Assembly: GCA_035512495.1 (NCBI GenBank)
Contig: DATKDW010000057.1
Location: forward strand, 1-48,472
Length of the DNA: 48,472 nt
Source: Acidimicrobiales bacterium
Lineage (GTDB): Bacteria > Actinomycetota > Acidimicrobiia > Acidimicrobiales > CADCSY01
Direction of reading: 5' to 3'
Below are positions 1 through 9,175 of the stretch, piece after piece (position 1 is the first letter of the stretch; the number at the start of each line of letters is the position of its first letter). The translations under genes were made by a program, and so were the position numbers. The notes under the pieces are model-generated. The model made no database searches. It was not told where the DNA came from and saw nothing but the letters and a program-made list of their open reading frames with translations.

Positions 1-452
<452 letters not shown>

Positions 453-620
453 ATCTCTCACAGCCTTCCCAGCCGTAGCCGGTCGTGCTGCTTCGATCGT
501 GGAGAGCCGGTTCGGGTCTGGCGAGACCGTCACCGACTGGCATCAAGATATGGATTGTTGTCCGTATCCAAATGCGGAATTGCTTTGAATGAACGTCGAC
601 ACGTCGAACCGAAGCTCGTC

Positions 621-636
621 GTGCGGACGCCCGCAC
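621..636 (-). other. Leader hairpin downstream of boxA
   Basis: GTGCGG and CCGCAC form a perfect 6-bp stem around a 4-nt loop. It sits just after boxA in the rRNA leader. It could belong to the nut-like antitermination signal or to the processing stem that pairs with sequence beyond 16S. The 3' partner lies outside the window, so this cannot be decided here. Confidence 0.4.
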
Positions 637-656
637 TCGCTTTTGAACCTTCCTCT

Positions 657-674
657 GTTCTGTTTTCAAGGAGC
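657..674 (-). promoter_or_regulatory. boxA-like rRNA antitermination site
   Basis: The minus strand reads GCTCCTTGAAAACAGAAC here, resembling the TGAAAAC-containing boxA of Gram-positive rRNA leaders, which binds NusB/NusE to make RNA polymerase resistant to termination. It lies about 205 nt upstream of 16S and downstream of both promoters, the correct order. Function is inferred from sequence and position only. Confidence 0.6.
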
Positions 675-801
675 GAGTCCTCGTCGGCACACCTCTCCCG
701 TGGGAGCGTTCGTACCTTGCGTCCCGGGCCTTGGAGCATCGGACGTGCCGACGCTGCTTGCTCCTCGCTTGATGCTCGGAGCGCTCCGGGGGCGGAGAGC
801 C

Positions 802-829
802 ATCATATCGACTCCGCCGTTGCTGTCAA
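802..829 (-). promoter_or_regulatory. rRNA promoter P2 (sigma70-type)
   Basis: On the minus strand a perfect -35 TTGACA (824-829) is followed after 16 nt by a near-consensus -10 TATGAT (802-807). The predicted start is near 795, about 340 nt upstream of mature 16S. The hexamers are the best sigma70 match I found in the window, as expected of a strong housekeeping rRNA promoter. The spacer end and the sequence after the -10 repeat those of P1. Confidence 0.85.
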
Positions 830-891
830 CTTCAGGGCCGATGCCCTTGCCCCTGCTCCTCGTTGCCGAGGCGCGTGCGGGGCGGAGCGCC

Positions 892-919
892 ACTCTACCG
901 ACTTCTCCTCGAGCTCCAA
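892..919 (-). promoter_or_regulatory. rRNA promoter P1 (tandem copy of P2)
   Basis: On the minus strand TTGGAG (914-919), a 16-nt spacer and TAGAGT (892-897) align without gaps to P2. They share the AAGTCG/GAGTCG spacer end and the GGCkCTCCGCCCC block just after the -10. The spacing and downstream block are conserved while the -35 is weaker. This suggests an ancestral duplication of the promoter unit. Whether both are active is inference. Confidence 0.6.
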
Positions 920-939
920 AGCGGGTTCCGCGCCCCTGG

Positions 940-2217
940 CTACGCCGTCGCGACGAGGAGGTGGTAGGTGCGCTTGCCCTTGCGCAGGAGCACCCAGCGG
1001 TCGTGGAGCAGCTCGGCGGTGGTGACCACGGCCTCCTCGCCGTCAACCCGGGCGCCGTTGACGTAGGCACCCGCCAGGTTGCGCCGGGCGTCACCCCGGG
1101 ACGACGCCAGGCCGGACTCGACGAAGAGGCTGACGATGTCGATGCCCTCGGCCAGGCGCCCCCGGTCGATCGAGGTGGCATCGAGCTCCTCGACGAGCAG
1201 CTCGAAGGCGCCGAGGGGAGCTTCGACGGGGTCGCCCCCGAAGAGGACGGCGCTCGCCGCCTCGGCAGCGGCGGCAGCCTCATCCCCGTGGACGAGCGCG
1301 GTGACCTCCCGGGCCAGGCGTCGCTGACCGGTCCGCTCCTGCGGTGCCCCCAGATGGGCGTCGGCCACCGCCTCGCACTCGTCGACGGGCAGCAGCGTCA
1401 GCTGGAGGAGGAAGCGGCGCACGTCGTCGTCGGGGACCTGCACCCAGTACTGGTAGAAGGCGTAGCGGCTGGTGCGCTCCGCACCCAGCCAGATGTTGCC
1501 GGCCTGGCTCTTGCCGAACTTCTGCCCGTCGGAGCGGACGAGCAGTGGCCAGGTCAGGCCGTGGACGTGGCCTCCGGAGCGACGCCGGACGAGGTCGATC
1601 CCGGCGGTGATGTTGCCCCACTGGTCCGACCCACCCACCTGCAGCTCGCACGATTCGTTGGCGTGGAGCCAGGCGTAGTCGTGGGCCTGGAGGAGCATGT
1701 AGGTGAACTCGGTGTAGGAGATGCCTTCCTCGCCCGCCAACCGGCTACGGACCGACTCCTTGGCGACCATCTGGTTGACCGTGACGTGCTTGCCGACGTC
1801 GCGGAGGAACTCGAGGAGCGTCAGATCGGCCGTCCAGGTGGCGTTGTCGACCATCACCGCCGCCGCCGGTCCGTCGAAGCTGATCATGGCCCCGAGCTGG
1901 GCCTTGATTCCGGCCAGGTTCCGGGCGAGCGTCTCGTCGTCGAGGAGGTTGCGCTCCTCGGACCGGCCGCTCGGGTCGCCGATCATCCCCGTGGCCCCCC
2001 CGGCGAGGACGATCGGGCGATGGCCGGCGAGCTGCAGGCGGCGGACCGCCAGCACGCCGACGAGGTTGCCGATGTGGAGGCTGTCGGCGGTGGGGTCGCA
2101 CCCCCAGTAGAAGCGCACCGGGCCCGCCTCGAACCGCGTGGCGAGCGCCTCGCGGTCGGTCGTGTCGTGGATCAGCCCGCGGGCGTCGAGGTCGGAGAGC
2201 ACGTCCATCGGCTTCAT
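940..2217 (-). CDS. tyrS: Tyrosyl-tRNA synthetase
   Basis: Class I aminoacyl-tRNA synthetase that charges tRNA-Tyr with tyrosine in the cytoplasm. The 425-residue product has the HIGH-type motif as HIGN (residues 48-51, within DPTADSLHIGN), the KMSKS-type loop as KFGKS (233-237), and a C-terminal S4 RNA-binding domain (GDARRNLAGAYVNG). Length is normal. The ATG at 2217 was chosen over an in-frame ATG at 2262 because GGAGGGG stands just upstream of it and the family begins at this point. The gene diverges from the penicillin-binding protein and lies upstream of the rRNA promoters on the same strand. No clear terminator separates it from them. Confidence 0.97.
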   Translation of the reverse strand: MKPMDVLSDLDARGLIHDTTDREALATRFEAGPVRFYWGCDPTADSLHIGNLVGVLAVRRLQLAGHRPIVLAGGATGMIGDPSGRSEERNLLDDETLARNLAGIKAQLGAMISFDGPAAAVMVDNATWTADLTLLEFLRDVGKHVTVNQMVAKESVRSRLAGEEGISYTEFTYMLLQAHDYAWLHANESCELQVGGSDQWGNITAGIDLVRRRSGGHVHGLTWPLLVRSDGQKFGKSQAGNIWLGAERTSRYAFYQYWVQVPDDDVRRFLLQLTLLPVDECEAVADAHLGAPQERTGQRRLAREVTALVHGDEAAAAAEAASAVLFGGDPVEAPLGAFELLVEELDATSIDRGRLAEGIDIVSLFVESGLASSRGDARRNLAGAYVNGARVDGEEAVVTTAELLHDRWVLLRKGKRTYHLLVATA

Positions 2218-2300
2218 CGTCGCCCCCTCCGGCCGACGGGTCCAACCTGATGCGCCCGCCATGCCACGTACTGGTCGCCGCTGGCGGCGACAATGGGCCC

Positions 2301-4682
2301 GTGCGCCGCCCCCCTCCCAGACTCCTCGCGACCCTGGTCGTGGTGGTCGCCCTCCTCTCCGGCGCTTGCTCCTACACCCCCGCCGAGCTCACCATCGCCG
2401 AGCCCCGGCTGGCGCAGTCGACCCGGATCCACGCCGCCGACGGCAGCCTCATCACCACCCTGCGGGCGGAGGAGAACCGCGAGAACATCCGCCTCACCGA
2501 GCTCCCCTCCCACGTCCCCGACGCCGTGCTGGCGGTGGAGGACGCCCGCTTCTGGCAGCACAACGGGGTCGATGTCCGGGCTGTGCTGCGGGCCGCAGCC
2601 GCCAACACCGCCGAGGGCCAGATCGTCGAAGGTGGCTCGACCATCACCCAGCAGTACGTCAAGAACACCATCCTCGACTCCACCCAGACCATCAACCGCA
2701 AGGTCGAGGAGGCGCTGCTGGCCATCCAGCTCGAGCGGAAGTACACCAAGGAGCGGATCCTCGAGCTCTACCTGAACACCATCTACTTCGGGAACGGCGC
2801 CTACGGGATCCAGGCCGCGGCCATGGAGTACTTCGGGGTCCCCGCCGCCGAGCTCGAGCTGGCCCAGAGCGCCACGCTCGCAGGCCTGATCCGGGCGCCC
2901 AGCGCCTTCGACCCGCACGACAACGCCGACGCCGCCGTGCGCCGGCGCGACAACGTGGTCCGTCGCATGCGCAGCCTCGACCTCATCTCCGAGTCCGAGG
3001 CGACCGCTGCCCTCGCCAGCCCCCTCGAGCTGGCCACCCGACGGGCGGAGGACCGCTACGACGCCCCCCACTTCGTCGAGCAGGTGAAGCGCTTCGTCCT
3101 GGACGACCCCCGGTTCGGGGAGACGCCGGGCGAGCGCCGCTCGCTGCTCTTCACCGGCGGCCTGCGCATCACCACCACGCTCGACCCGACGATGCAGGCC
3201 GCCGCCGAGGAGGCGGTGGGCCGGGTGCGTCCCCCCGAGCCCGGCCCCGAGGCGGCCCTCGTCTCGATCGAGGCCCCCACCGGCTTCGTCCGTGCCCTCG
3301 TCGGCGGTCGCGACTTCTTCGGCGGAGGCGAGCAGGCCAAGCTCGACCTCACCACGGGCGGCCCGGGTCGGCCCGCCGGCTCGTCCTTCAAGCCGCTGGT
3401 CCTCGCCGCCGCCCTGGAGGAGGGCATCGAGCTCGACACCGTCTACCGGTCGCCCAGCAGCATCGACATCCCGCTCACCAACGACGTGTGGCGGGTTCGG
3501 AACTACGAGGGCAGCGGAGGTGGCCGGTCGACGCTGCGCGAGTCGACGGTGCAGTCCTACAACACCGTCTACGCCCAGCTCATCCAGGAGGTGGGCCCCG
3601 CCGATGCCGTCGCCATGGCCGCCCGGCTCGGCGTGTCGTCCCCCCTCTCCGCCTACCCGTCAGCCGTGCTCGGCACCAATGACATCCACCCGATCGACAT
3701 GGCCGCCGCCTACGCCACCTTCGCCAACCGGGGGCTGCGGATCCCGCCGGCCTTCGTGACCAAGGTGGTCCGCAGCGACGGCACCGTGCTCTACCAGCAC
3801 CAGCACCGACAGACCCGGGTGATCGAGCAGTACATCGCCGACGAGGTGAACGACGTCCTGCAGGAGGTCGTCGAGCGGGGCACGGGGGTCAACGCCCGCA
3901 TCGGGCGACCGGTGGCGGGCAAGACCGGCACCGGCCAGGACCACACCGACGCCTGGTTCGTCGGCCACACGCCCGACCTCGCCACCGCCGTCTGGGTGGG
4001 CTTCCCCAACGGCCGCGTGCCCATGGTCCCCCCGGTGACGCCGATCCGGGTGACGGGTGGCTCGTGGCCGGCCCAGATCTGGCAGCTCTACACATCCGCT
4101 GCCCTTGCCGACGTGCCCATCACGCACTTCGCCGTGCCGAACCGCCCGCAGCCCGACCTCAGCGAGGAGACCGAAGCCGTCAACCCGGGCCGGGAGCTGC
4201 CCACGGTGCGCGACGTGGTGGGCATGCCCTTCGAGGACGCCGTGGCCGCCCTCACCCGTGCCGGCTTCGTGGTCCAGACCCGGGAGGTGCCGAACAATGA
4301 CTACCCGCCCGGCTACGTCGCCGCCCAGGTGCCGCGCGGGGGCGACCGAGCCGAGGGTGGCAGCACCGTCGTGATCGACGTGTCCAACGGCGAGGTCGCG
4401 GTCACGGTCCCCGACGTCTTCGGGCTCGAGGAGGCCGAGGCCATCCACCGCCTGCAGTGGCTCGGCTTCGAGATCGCCCTCACCCGTGAGCAAGAGCCGC
4501 CCTCACCCGGGAGCGAGGCACGCGCCGGCATGGTCTGGCGGCAGTCCCCCGCGGCAGGCACCACCTTCCCGCGGGGCTCCCGGGTCGCCATCTCGGTGAA
4601 CCCACCGCCACCGGACCCTCCGCCCGAGGAGGCCGAGGAAGCCGAGGAAGCCGAAGAGAATGAGGACGGCGAGGAGCCCTAG
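2301..4682 (+). CDS. Class A penicillin-binding protein with two PASTA domains
   Basis: Bifunctional peptidoglycan glycosyltransferase/transpeptidase at the outer face of the membrane, 793 residues. The glycosyltransferase domain shows catalytic Glu80 in AVEDARFWQHNG and the GGSTITQQYVKN motif. The transpeptidase domain has SSFK (361-364), SYN (419-421) and KTG (541-543). Two PASTA repeats follow (about 633-698 and 699-770), then an acidic Glu-rich tail. The N-terminus is a hydrophobic segment ending LLSGAC, which also fits the loose lipobox pattern. GTG at 2301 places this signal segment at the start; ATG at 2250 is a longer alternative that would overlap the tyrS leader. The gene stands alone between two minus-strand units. 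Confidence 0.95.
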   Translation: MRRPPPRLLATLVVVVALLSGACSYTPAELTIAEPRLAQSTRIHAADGSLITTLRAEENRENIRLTELPSHVPDAVLAVEDARFWQHNGVDVRAVLRAAAANTAEGQIVEGGSTITQQYVKNTILDSTQTINRKVEEALLAIQLERKYTKERILELYLNTIYFGNGAYGIQAAAMEYFGVPAAELELAQSATLAGLIRAPSAFDPHDNADAAVRRRDNVVRRMRSLDLISESEATAALASPLELATRRAEDRYDAPHFVEQVKRFVLDDPRFGETPGERRSLLFTGGLRITTTLDPTMQAAAEEAVGRVRPPEPGPEAALVSIEAPTGFVRALVGGRDFFGGGEQAKLDLTTGGPGRPAGSSFKPLVLAAALEEGIELDTVYRSPSSIDIPLTNDVWRVRNYEGSGGGRSTLRESTVQSYNTVYAQLIQEVGPADAVAMAARLGVSSPLSAYPSAVLGTNDIHPIDMAAAYATFANRGLRIPPAFVTKVVRSDGTVLYQHQHRQTRVIEQYIADEVNDVLQEVVERGTGVNARIGRPVAGKTGTGQDHTDAWFVGHTPDLATAVWVGFPNGRVPMVPPVTPIRVTGGSWPAQIWQLYTSAALADVPITHFAVPNRPQPDLSEETEAVNPGRELPTVRDVVGMPFEDAVAALTRAGFVVQTREVPNNDYPPGYVAAQVPRGGDRAEGGSTVVIDVSNGEVAVTVPDVFGLEEAEAIHRLQWLGFEIALTREQEPPSPGSEARAGMVWRQSPAAGTTFPRGSRVAISVNPPPPDPPPEEAEEAEEAEENEDGEEP

Positions 4683-4734
4683 CAACACCGTGCCGAGGAG
4701 GTCGGGCGCAACGCGGCGAGGGTCGCGCCGGGGG

Positions 4735-5118
4735 TCACGCCGAGAGGGCGGACCGGACCCCCCCGGGGGTCACCTTGGGGGTGTTGGCCCCGGGCTCCAC
4801 GCTCACGTAGGTGATGGTGGCGGTGAACACCCTCCGCTCGCCCACCGAGCCGGTGAAGCCCACGTCGAAGCTGCTCGACCCCCACCGCGCCACGGCGACG
4901 TCGATCACGATCTCGTCACCCACCGTTGCGGGGCCGTCCCACTCGAGGACGGCCCGCTTCAGCATGAAGTCCCACTGGTGGGCTGACGGATCGAGCTCGA
5001 TGGTCCGCAGCCAGGTCTCCACAGCATCGTCGCAGTAGGCGAGGTAGTGGGCGTTGAAGACCACCCGCTGCATGTCGACCTCGCCGTAGCGGACCAGGAT
5101 CCGATGGCGGTAGGTCAT
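4735..5118 (-). CDS. Acyl-CoA thioesterase, 4HBT hot-dog family
   Basis: A 127-residue single hot-dog domain protein. The N-terminus RYGEVDMQRVVFNAHYLAY is typical of YbgC/FadM-type thioesterases, with the catalytic Asp in GEVD and the following helix. The substrate is presumably an acyl-CoA or acyl-ACP thioester and cannot be predicted. ATG at 5118 overlaps the argH stop by four bases (ATGA), so it is coupled to argH as the last gene of the arginine operon. The link to arginine synthesis is unexplained; it may simply share the transcript. Family assignment is firm, physiological role is not. Confidence 0.88.
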   Translation of the reverse strand: MTYRHRILVRYGEVDMQRVVFNAHYLAYCDDAVETWLRTIELDPSAHQWDFMLKRAVLEWDGPATVGDEIVIDVAVARWGSSSFDVGFTGSVGERRVFTATITYVSVEPGANTPKVTPGGVRSALSA

Positions 5119-6500
5119 CGCAGCGCCGCCAGCTGCTCGCGCTCTGCCGTGAGGTGGTCCCGGAAGCGGCCGAGCTGGACGGCGACGGGCACAGGCCCGG
5201 CCCCACCGGGGGTGGTGCGCCGTGTGACGGCGACCCCGGGGACGAGGAGGGCGGCCGCCTCCGGGCCGAGCTCGGGGCTGGCAGCCACCAGGTCCGCGAA
5301 GGAACCCTCTCCGCCGAGCGAGCGGCGGACGAGGGCCCCGACGATGGCGTGGGCGTCGCGGAAGGGCGTCCCACCGGCCACCAGGTGCTCGGCCAGGTCG
5401 ACCGCGGCGGCGCCGGGGCTGTCGGCGGCAGCAGCCATGACGTCGGTGTGGAAGGTGGAGGAGGCCAGGAGGCCGGCCATGGCACCGAGGGCCAGCGCCA
5501 CCTGCTCGACGGCGTCGAAGAGGGGTTCCTTGTCCTCCTGGAGGTCGCGGTTGTAGGCCAGCGGAAGGCCCTTGAGGGTGGAGAGCACCCCCGTGAGGTG
5601 CCCGATCAGACGACCCGCCTTCCCCCGAGCCAGCTCGGCGATGTCGGGGTTCTTCTTCTGCGGGAGCATCGACGACCCGGTGGACCACGCGTCGTCGAGG
5701 CCGAGGAAGCCGAACTCGTCGCTCGACCAGAGCACGACCTCCTCACCGATGCGGGAGAGGTGCACACCGATGAGCGCGAGGTCGAACAGCGCCTCCGCCA
5801 CGAAGTCGCGGTCGCTCACGGCGTCGAGGCTGTTCTCGAAGCGGGAGGCGAAGCCGAGGTCGGCGGCGGTGCCGTCGGGGTCGAGCGCCAACGACGAGCC
5901 CGCCAGGGCGCCGGCGCCGAGGGGCGAGACATCGAGGCGGCGACGCGTGTCGAGCAGGCGGTCGAGGTCACGGCCGAGCGCCCAGGCGTGGGCCAGGAGG
6001 TGGTGGGCCAGCAGGACGGGCTGGGCCCGCTGCAGGTGGGTGTAGCCGGGGAGGTAGGCGTCACCCGCCTCCTCGGCCCGGTCGAGCAGCACCTGCTGGA
6101 GGCCGACGATGCGCTCGGCCACGACGACCAGCTCCCGCTTGCACCACAGCCGCAGGTCGGTGGCGACCTGGTCGTTGCGGCTCCGGCCCGTGTGGAGCTT
6201 TGCGCCCGCAGGACCGGCGATCTCGGTGACCCGACGTTCGACCGCGGTGTGGATGTCCTCGTCGCCGGCCCCGAAGGCGAACGACCCGTCGGCCAGCTCG
6301 GCCTCGACGGTGTCGAGGGCGGCGAGGACCGACGATGCCTCGTCGCCGTCGAGGATCCCGGCACGTACCAACCCCCGGACGTGGGCCCGGGAGCCGGCGA
6401 TGTCGTCGGCCGCCAGACGACGGTCGTAGTGGAGGCTCACCGTGTAGGCGAGGAGCTCCTCCGCCGGGCCACCGTCGAAGCGGCCGTGCCAGAGGGTCAT
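5115..6500 (-). CDS. argH: Argininosuccinate lyase
   Basis: Splits argininosuccinate into arginine and fumarate, the last step of arginine synthesis. The 461-residue product has the fumarase/aspartase superfamily signature GSSMLPQKKNP (275-285), whose loop serine is catalytic. It also has HTGRSRND (103-110) and YTHLQRAQP. Length is standard. ATG at 6500 overlaps the argG stop as ATGA. It belongs to the argCJBDFRGH operon, followed by the coupled thioesterase gene. Confidence 0.98.
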   Translation of the reverse strand: MTLWHGRFDGGPAEELLAYTVSLHYDRRLAADDIAGSRAHVRGLVRAGILDGDEASSVLAALDTVEAELADGSFAFGAGDEDIHTAVERRVTEIAGPAGAKLHTGRSRNDQVATDLRLWCKRELVVVAERIVGLQQVLLDRAEEAGDAYLPGYTHLQRAQPVLLAHHLLAHAWALGRDLDRLLDTRRRLDVSPLGAGALAGSSLALDPDGTAADLGFASRFENSLDAVSDRDFVAEALFDLALIGVHLSRIGEEVVLWSSDEFGFLGLDDAWSTGSSMLPQKKNPDIAELARGKAGRLIGHLTGVLSTLKGLPLAYNRDLQEDKEPLFDAVEQVALALGAMAGLLASSTFHTDVMAAAADSPGAAAVDLAEHLVAGGTPFRDAHAIVGALVRRSLGGEGSFADLVAASPELGPEAAALLVPGVAVTRRTTPGGAGPVPVAVQLGRFRDHLTAEREQLAALR

Positions 6501-7711
6501 GTGGTCGGTGGGACCGGGGCCGTGCCGACGCCCTGCCGGGCAGCCCAGGTCTTGACGCCGAGGCCCCAGAGGCGCACGAAGCCCTCAGCATCTTCATGGC
6601 GGAAGCTGTCGGCGGCCTCGTAGGTGGCGAGGTCGTAGTCGTACAGACCGACGGGGCTGCGGCGGCCGGCCACGATGCAGCGGCCCGGGACCTCGCAGCG
6701 CAGGCGCACCTCACCGGTGACGTGGCGCTGGCTCTCCTCGACGAAGGCGTCGAGGGCCTGCTTCAGGGGCGAGAACCACAGGCCGTCGTAGACCAGGTCC
6801 GCGTAACGGGGCTCCAGGCGGGCCTTCTCGTGGGCCAGGTCGCGCTCGAGGGTGAGGTCCTCGAGGTCGGCGTGTGCCATCAGCAGCGCCAGCGAGCCGG
6901 GGCACTCGTAGATCTCACGGCTCTTGATGCCGACCCGGCGGTTCTCCACCATGTCGATCCGACCCCAGCCGTAGGAGCCGACCACCCGGGTGACCTCGTC
7001 GATGAGATCGTGCAGCGCCAGCGAGCGGCCGTCGAGGCTGACCGGCACACCCTGCTCGAAGCCGATCACGAGGTCGCGTGCCTCGGTGGCGGTGGGCGTG
7101 GTGATGTCGTAGACCTCCTCCGGCGGTGACTCCCAGGGGTCCTCCAGGATCCCGCACTCGATGGTGCGGCCCCACAGGTTCTGGTCGATCGAGTACGGGC
7201 TCTTCTTGGTCACCGTGATCGGGATCTCGTGGCGCTGGGCGTACTCGATCGACTCCTCGCGGGTGAGGCCCCAGCCCCGCACCGGCGCCAGCACCTCGAG
7301 GTCGGGCGCCAGCGCGGCGGTGGACACCTCGAAGCGCACCTGGTCGTTGCCCTTGCCCGTGCAGCCGTGGGCGATGGCGTTGGCGCCATGCTCGCGGGCG
7401 GCCGCCACCATGTGCTTGACGATGATCGGCCGCGAGAGCGACGACACCAAGGGGTACTTGCCCTCGTACTTGGCGTTGGCCCGCAAGGCCGGCACGACGT
7501 ACTCCTCGGCGAACTCACGCCGACAGTCGACCACGATGGCCTCCACCGCCCCGGCAGCGAGCGCCCGCTGACGGATCTCCTCGAAGTCGCCACCCTGGCC
7601 GACGTCGGCAGCCACGGCGATCACCTCGGTGCCGAGCTCCTCCTGCATCCACTTCACGGCCACGGACGTGTCGAGGCCACCGCTGTAGGCCAGCACCGCT
7701 CGCTTCGCCAT
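6497..7711 (-). CDS. argG: Argininosuccinate synthase
   Basis: ATP-dependent ligation of citrulline and aspartate. The 404-residue product begins with the PP-loop AYSGGLDTS (8-16) and contains GCTGKGNDQVRFE and GRTIECGILEDPW, all diagnostic. ATG at 7711 has AGGAG seven bases upstream, one of the few clear Shine-Dalgarno sites inside the operon. It fits the 85-bp gap that separates argG from argR, where ribosomes must start afresh. The stop overlaps the argH start. Confidence 0.98.
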   Translation of the reverse strand: MAKRAVLAYSGGLDTSVAVKWMQEELGTEVIAVAADVGQGGDFEEIRQRALAAGAVEAIVVDCRREFAEEYVVPALRANAKYEGKYPLVSSLSRPIIVKHMVAAAREHGANAIAHGCTGKGNDQVRFEVSTAALAPDLEVLAPVRGWGLTREESIEYAQRHEIPITVTKKSPYSIDQNLWGRTIECGILEDPWESPPEEVYDITTPTATEARDLVIGFEQGVPVSLDGRSLALHDLIDEVTRVVGSYGWGRIDMVENRRVGIKSREIYECPGSLALLMAHADLEDLTLERDLAHEKARLEPRYADLVYDGLWFSPLKQALDAFVEESQRHVTGEVRLRCEVPGRCIVAGRRSPVGLYDYDLATYEAADSFRHEDAEGFVRLWGLGVKTWAARQGVGTAPVPPTT

Positions 7712-7796
7712 CGTTCGATCTCCTGTGCTCTGGGGGGTCGTCGGGGATGTGTCGGGAGTGTGTCGGGGTCGCCCGCTGCTCGATCGATCGAACGGG

Positions 7797-8279
7797 TCAG
7801 AGGCCGGCGAGGCCTCGGAGCCTGTCGGCCACTTCGGCGCCGGTGGCGTCCTCGGCGACGACGAGCAGCAACGTGTCGTCGCCGGCGACGGTGCCGAGCA
7901 GCTCCGGGAGGGCCGAGCGGTCGAGGGCCGAGCCCACCACGTGGGCCGAGCCCGGCGGGGTGCGCAGCACCACCAGGTTGCCAGACGAGCCGACCTCGAC
8001 CACCCAGTCGGAGAACACCCGGCGGAGGTGGTCCTCCGGGGCGATCTGGTCCTTCGGGAGCTCGGGGATGGCGTAGACCGTCTCGCCACCCGGCACCCGG
8101 ACCTTCACGGCTCCCAGCTCGTCGAGGTCGCGCGAGACCGTGGCCTGTGTGGCCACCACGCCGTCGCCCGCCAGCAGCTCGACGAGCTGGGACTGGCTGG
8201 TGACGGCCCGGTTCTCGAGGAGCCGGGTGATGCGGTGCTGGCGCTGCGTCTTGCCGAGGGGTGCGGTCGGCTCGCTCAT
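7797..8279 (-). CDS. argR: Arginine repressor
   Basis: Arginine-responsive regulator of 160 residues. The N-terminal winged helix has the family pattern SQSQLVELL and [17 protein letters not shown], with recognition-helix Ser49-Arg50. The C-terminal oligomerisation and arginine-binding domain contains GDDTLLLV (133-140). It is embedded in the operon it presumably controls, coupled to argF by ATGA. The operator proposed upstream of argC (13407-13420) fits the 5-4-5 ArgR box layout, so autoregulation of the whole operon is likely. Confidence 0.97.
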   Translation of the reverse strand: MSEPTAPLGKTQRQHRITRLLENRAVTSQSQLVELLAGDGVVATQATVSRDLDELGAVKVRVPGGETVYAIPELPKDQIAPEDHLRRVFSDWVVEVGSSGNLVVLRTPPGSAHVVGSALDRSALPELLGTVAGDDTLLLVVAEDATGAEVADRLRGLAGL

Positions 8280-9175
8280 CGCTCACCCCCGGCGAGGAGG
8301 TGGGCGAGGAGCCCTCGTGCCGCGTGCATCCGGTTCTCGGCCTGGCGCCACACCATGCTCCTGCCTCCTTCGAGGACCTCGGCCGACACCTCTTCGCCGC
8401 GGTGGGCGGGAAGGCAGTGCAAGAAGATGCCGGTCGGCGAGGCCGCGGCCATGAGGCGGTCGTCGACGGTGAAGCCCTCGAAGGCGCGCCGGCGGGTAGC
8501 GGCCTCCGCCTCCTGGCCCATCGATGCCCAGACGTCGGTGTAGACCACGTCGGCGCCCTCGACGGCGTCCTCCGGGCGCTCGGCCACCACCACCGACCCG
8601 CCGAGGGAGCGCACGCGGTCGAGGTCGACCTCAGGGCACTGGTACCCGCTCGGGCAGCCCAAGCGGACCTCGGCGCCCACCATGGCGCTGGCGATGGCCA
8701 GCGAGCGGGCCACGTTGTTCCCGTCGCCGACGTAGGCGATCACCCGGCCGGCGAGGTCACCGAAGTGCTGGCGGATGGTGAGCAGGTCGGCGAGGGCCTG
8801 CATGGGGTGGGCGAGGTCGGAGAGGAGGTTCACGACCGGCACCGGGCTCACCGCGGCCATGCGCTCGAGCTTGGCGTGCTCGAAGACGCGCGCCGCGATC
8901 ACCGCGTGGTGGCCGGCGAGGACCCGGGCGATGTCCTCCGCGGTCTCCCGCACGTCGAGGCCGACCTCCTCGTCCCGCAGCGAGACGGGGTGCCCGCCGA
9001 GCTGCACGACCGCCATCTCGGTGGCGCTCCGGGTCCGGAGCGACGGCTTCTCGAACAACAGCACCGCCCCCCTTCCCTCGAGCACGCGGGGGGGAGCGGC
9101 GTGTTCGGCCAGGTCGAGCACGGAGGTGATCTCGTCGGGGGTCAGGTCGTCGACCTCGAGCAGGTGCCTGGTCAT
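8276..9175 (-). CDS. argF: Ornithine carbamoyltransferase
   Basis: Converts ornithine and carbamoyl phosphate to citrulline. The 299-residue product has the carbamoyl-phosphate loop SLRTR (45-49), HPMQ (123-126) and the ornithine-binding signature HCLPAHRG (253-260). HCLP separates it from aspartate carbamoyltransferase. Length is normal. ATG at 9175 overlaps the argD stop, and its own stop overlaps argR. Carbamoyl phosphate would come from the carAB enzyme, whose large subunit gene lies at the right end of this window. Confidence 0.97.
   Translation of the reverse strand: MTRHLLEVDDLTPDEITSVLDLAEHAAPPRVLEGRGAVLLFEKPSLRTRSATEMAVVQLGGHPVSLRDEEVGLDVRETAEDIARVLAGHHAVIAARVFEHAKLERMAAVSPVPVVNLLSDLAHPMQALADLLTIRQHFGDLAGRVIAYVGDGNNVARSLAIASAMVGAEVRLGCPSGYQCPEVDLDRVRSLGGSVVVAERPEDAVEGADVVYTDVWASMGQEAEAATRRRAFEGFTVDDRLMAAASPTGIFLHCLPAHRGEEVSAEVLEGGRSMVWRQAENRMHAARGLLAHLLAGGER

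Larger units (their letters stand above)
453..939 (-). other. rRNA leader and promoter region
   Basis: This gene-free stretch lies between the tyrS stop and the 16S 5' end. Read on the minus strand it holds two tandem promoters (892-919 and 802-829), a boxA-like antitermination site (657-674), a perfect short hairpin (621-636) and then a lower-GC stretch directly before 16S. Open frames across it have no family resemblance. No tRNA or small protein gene was seen. The leader would be roughly 340-430 nt depending on the promoter used. Confidence 0.8.

Noticed and set aside
589-2250. Plus-strand open frame of 553 codons across the rRNA leader and tyrS
   Set aside because: It is the shadow of tyrS plus the leader, with no recognisable domain and no promoter or ribosome site.
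4683-4734. Rho-independent terminator between the PBP and thioesterase genes
   Set aside because: GC-rich partial inverted repeats are present, but no good stem and no T-run on either strand.
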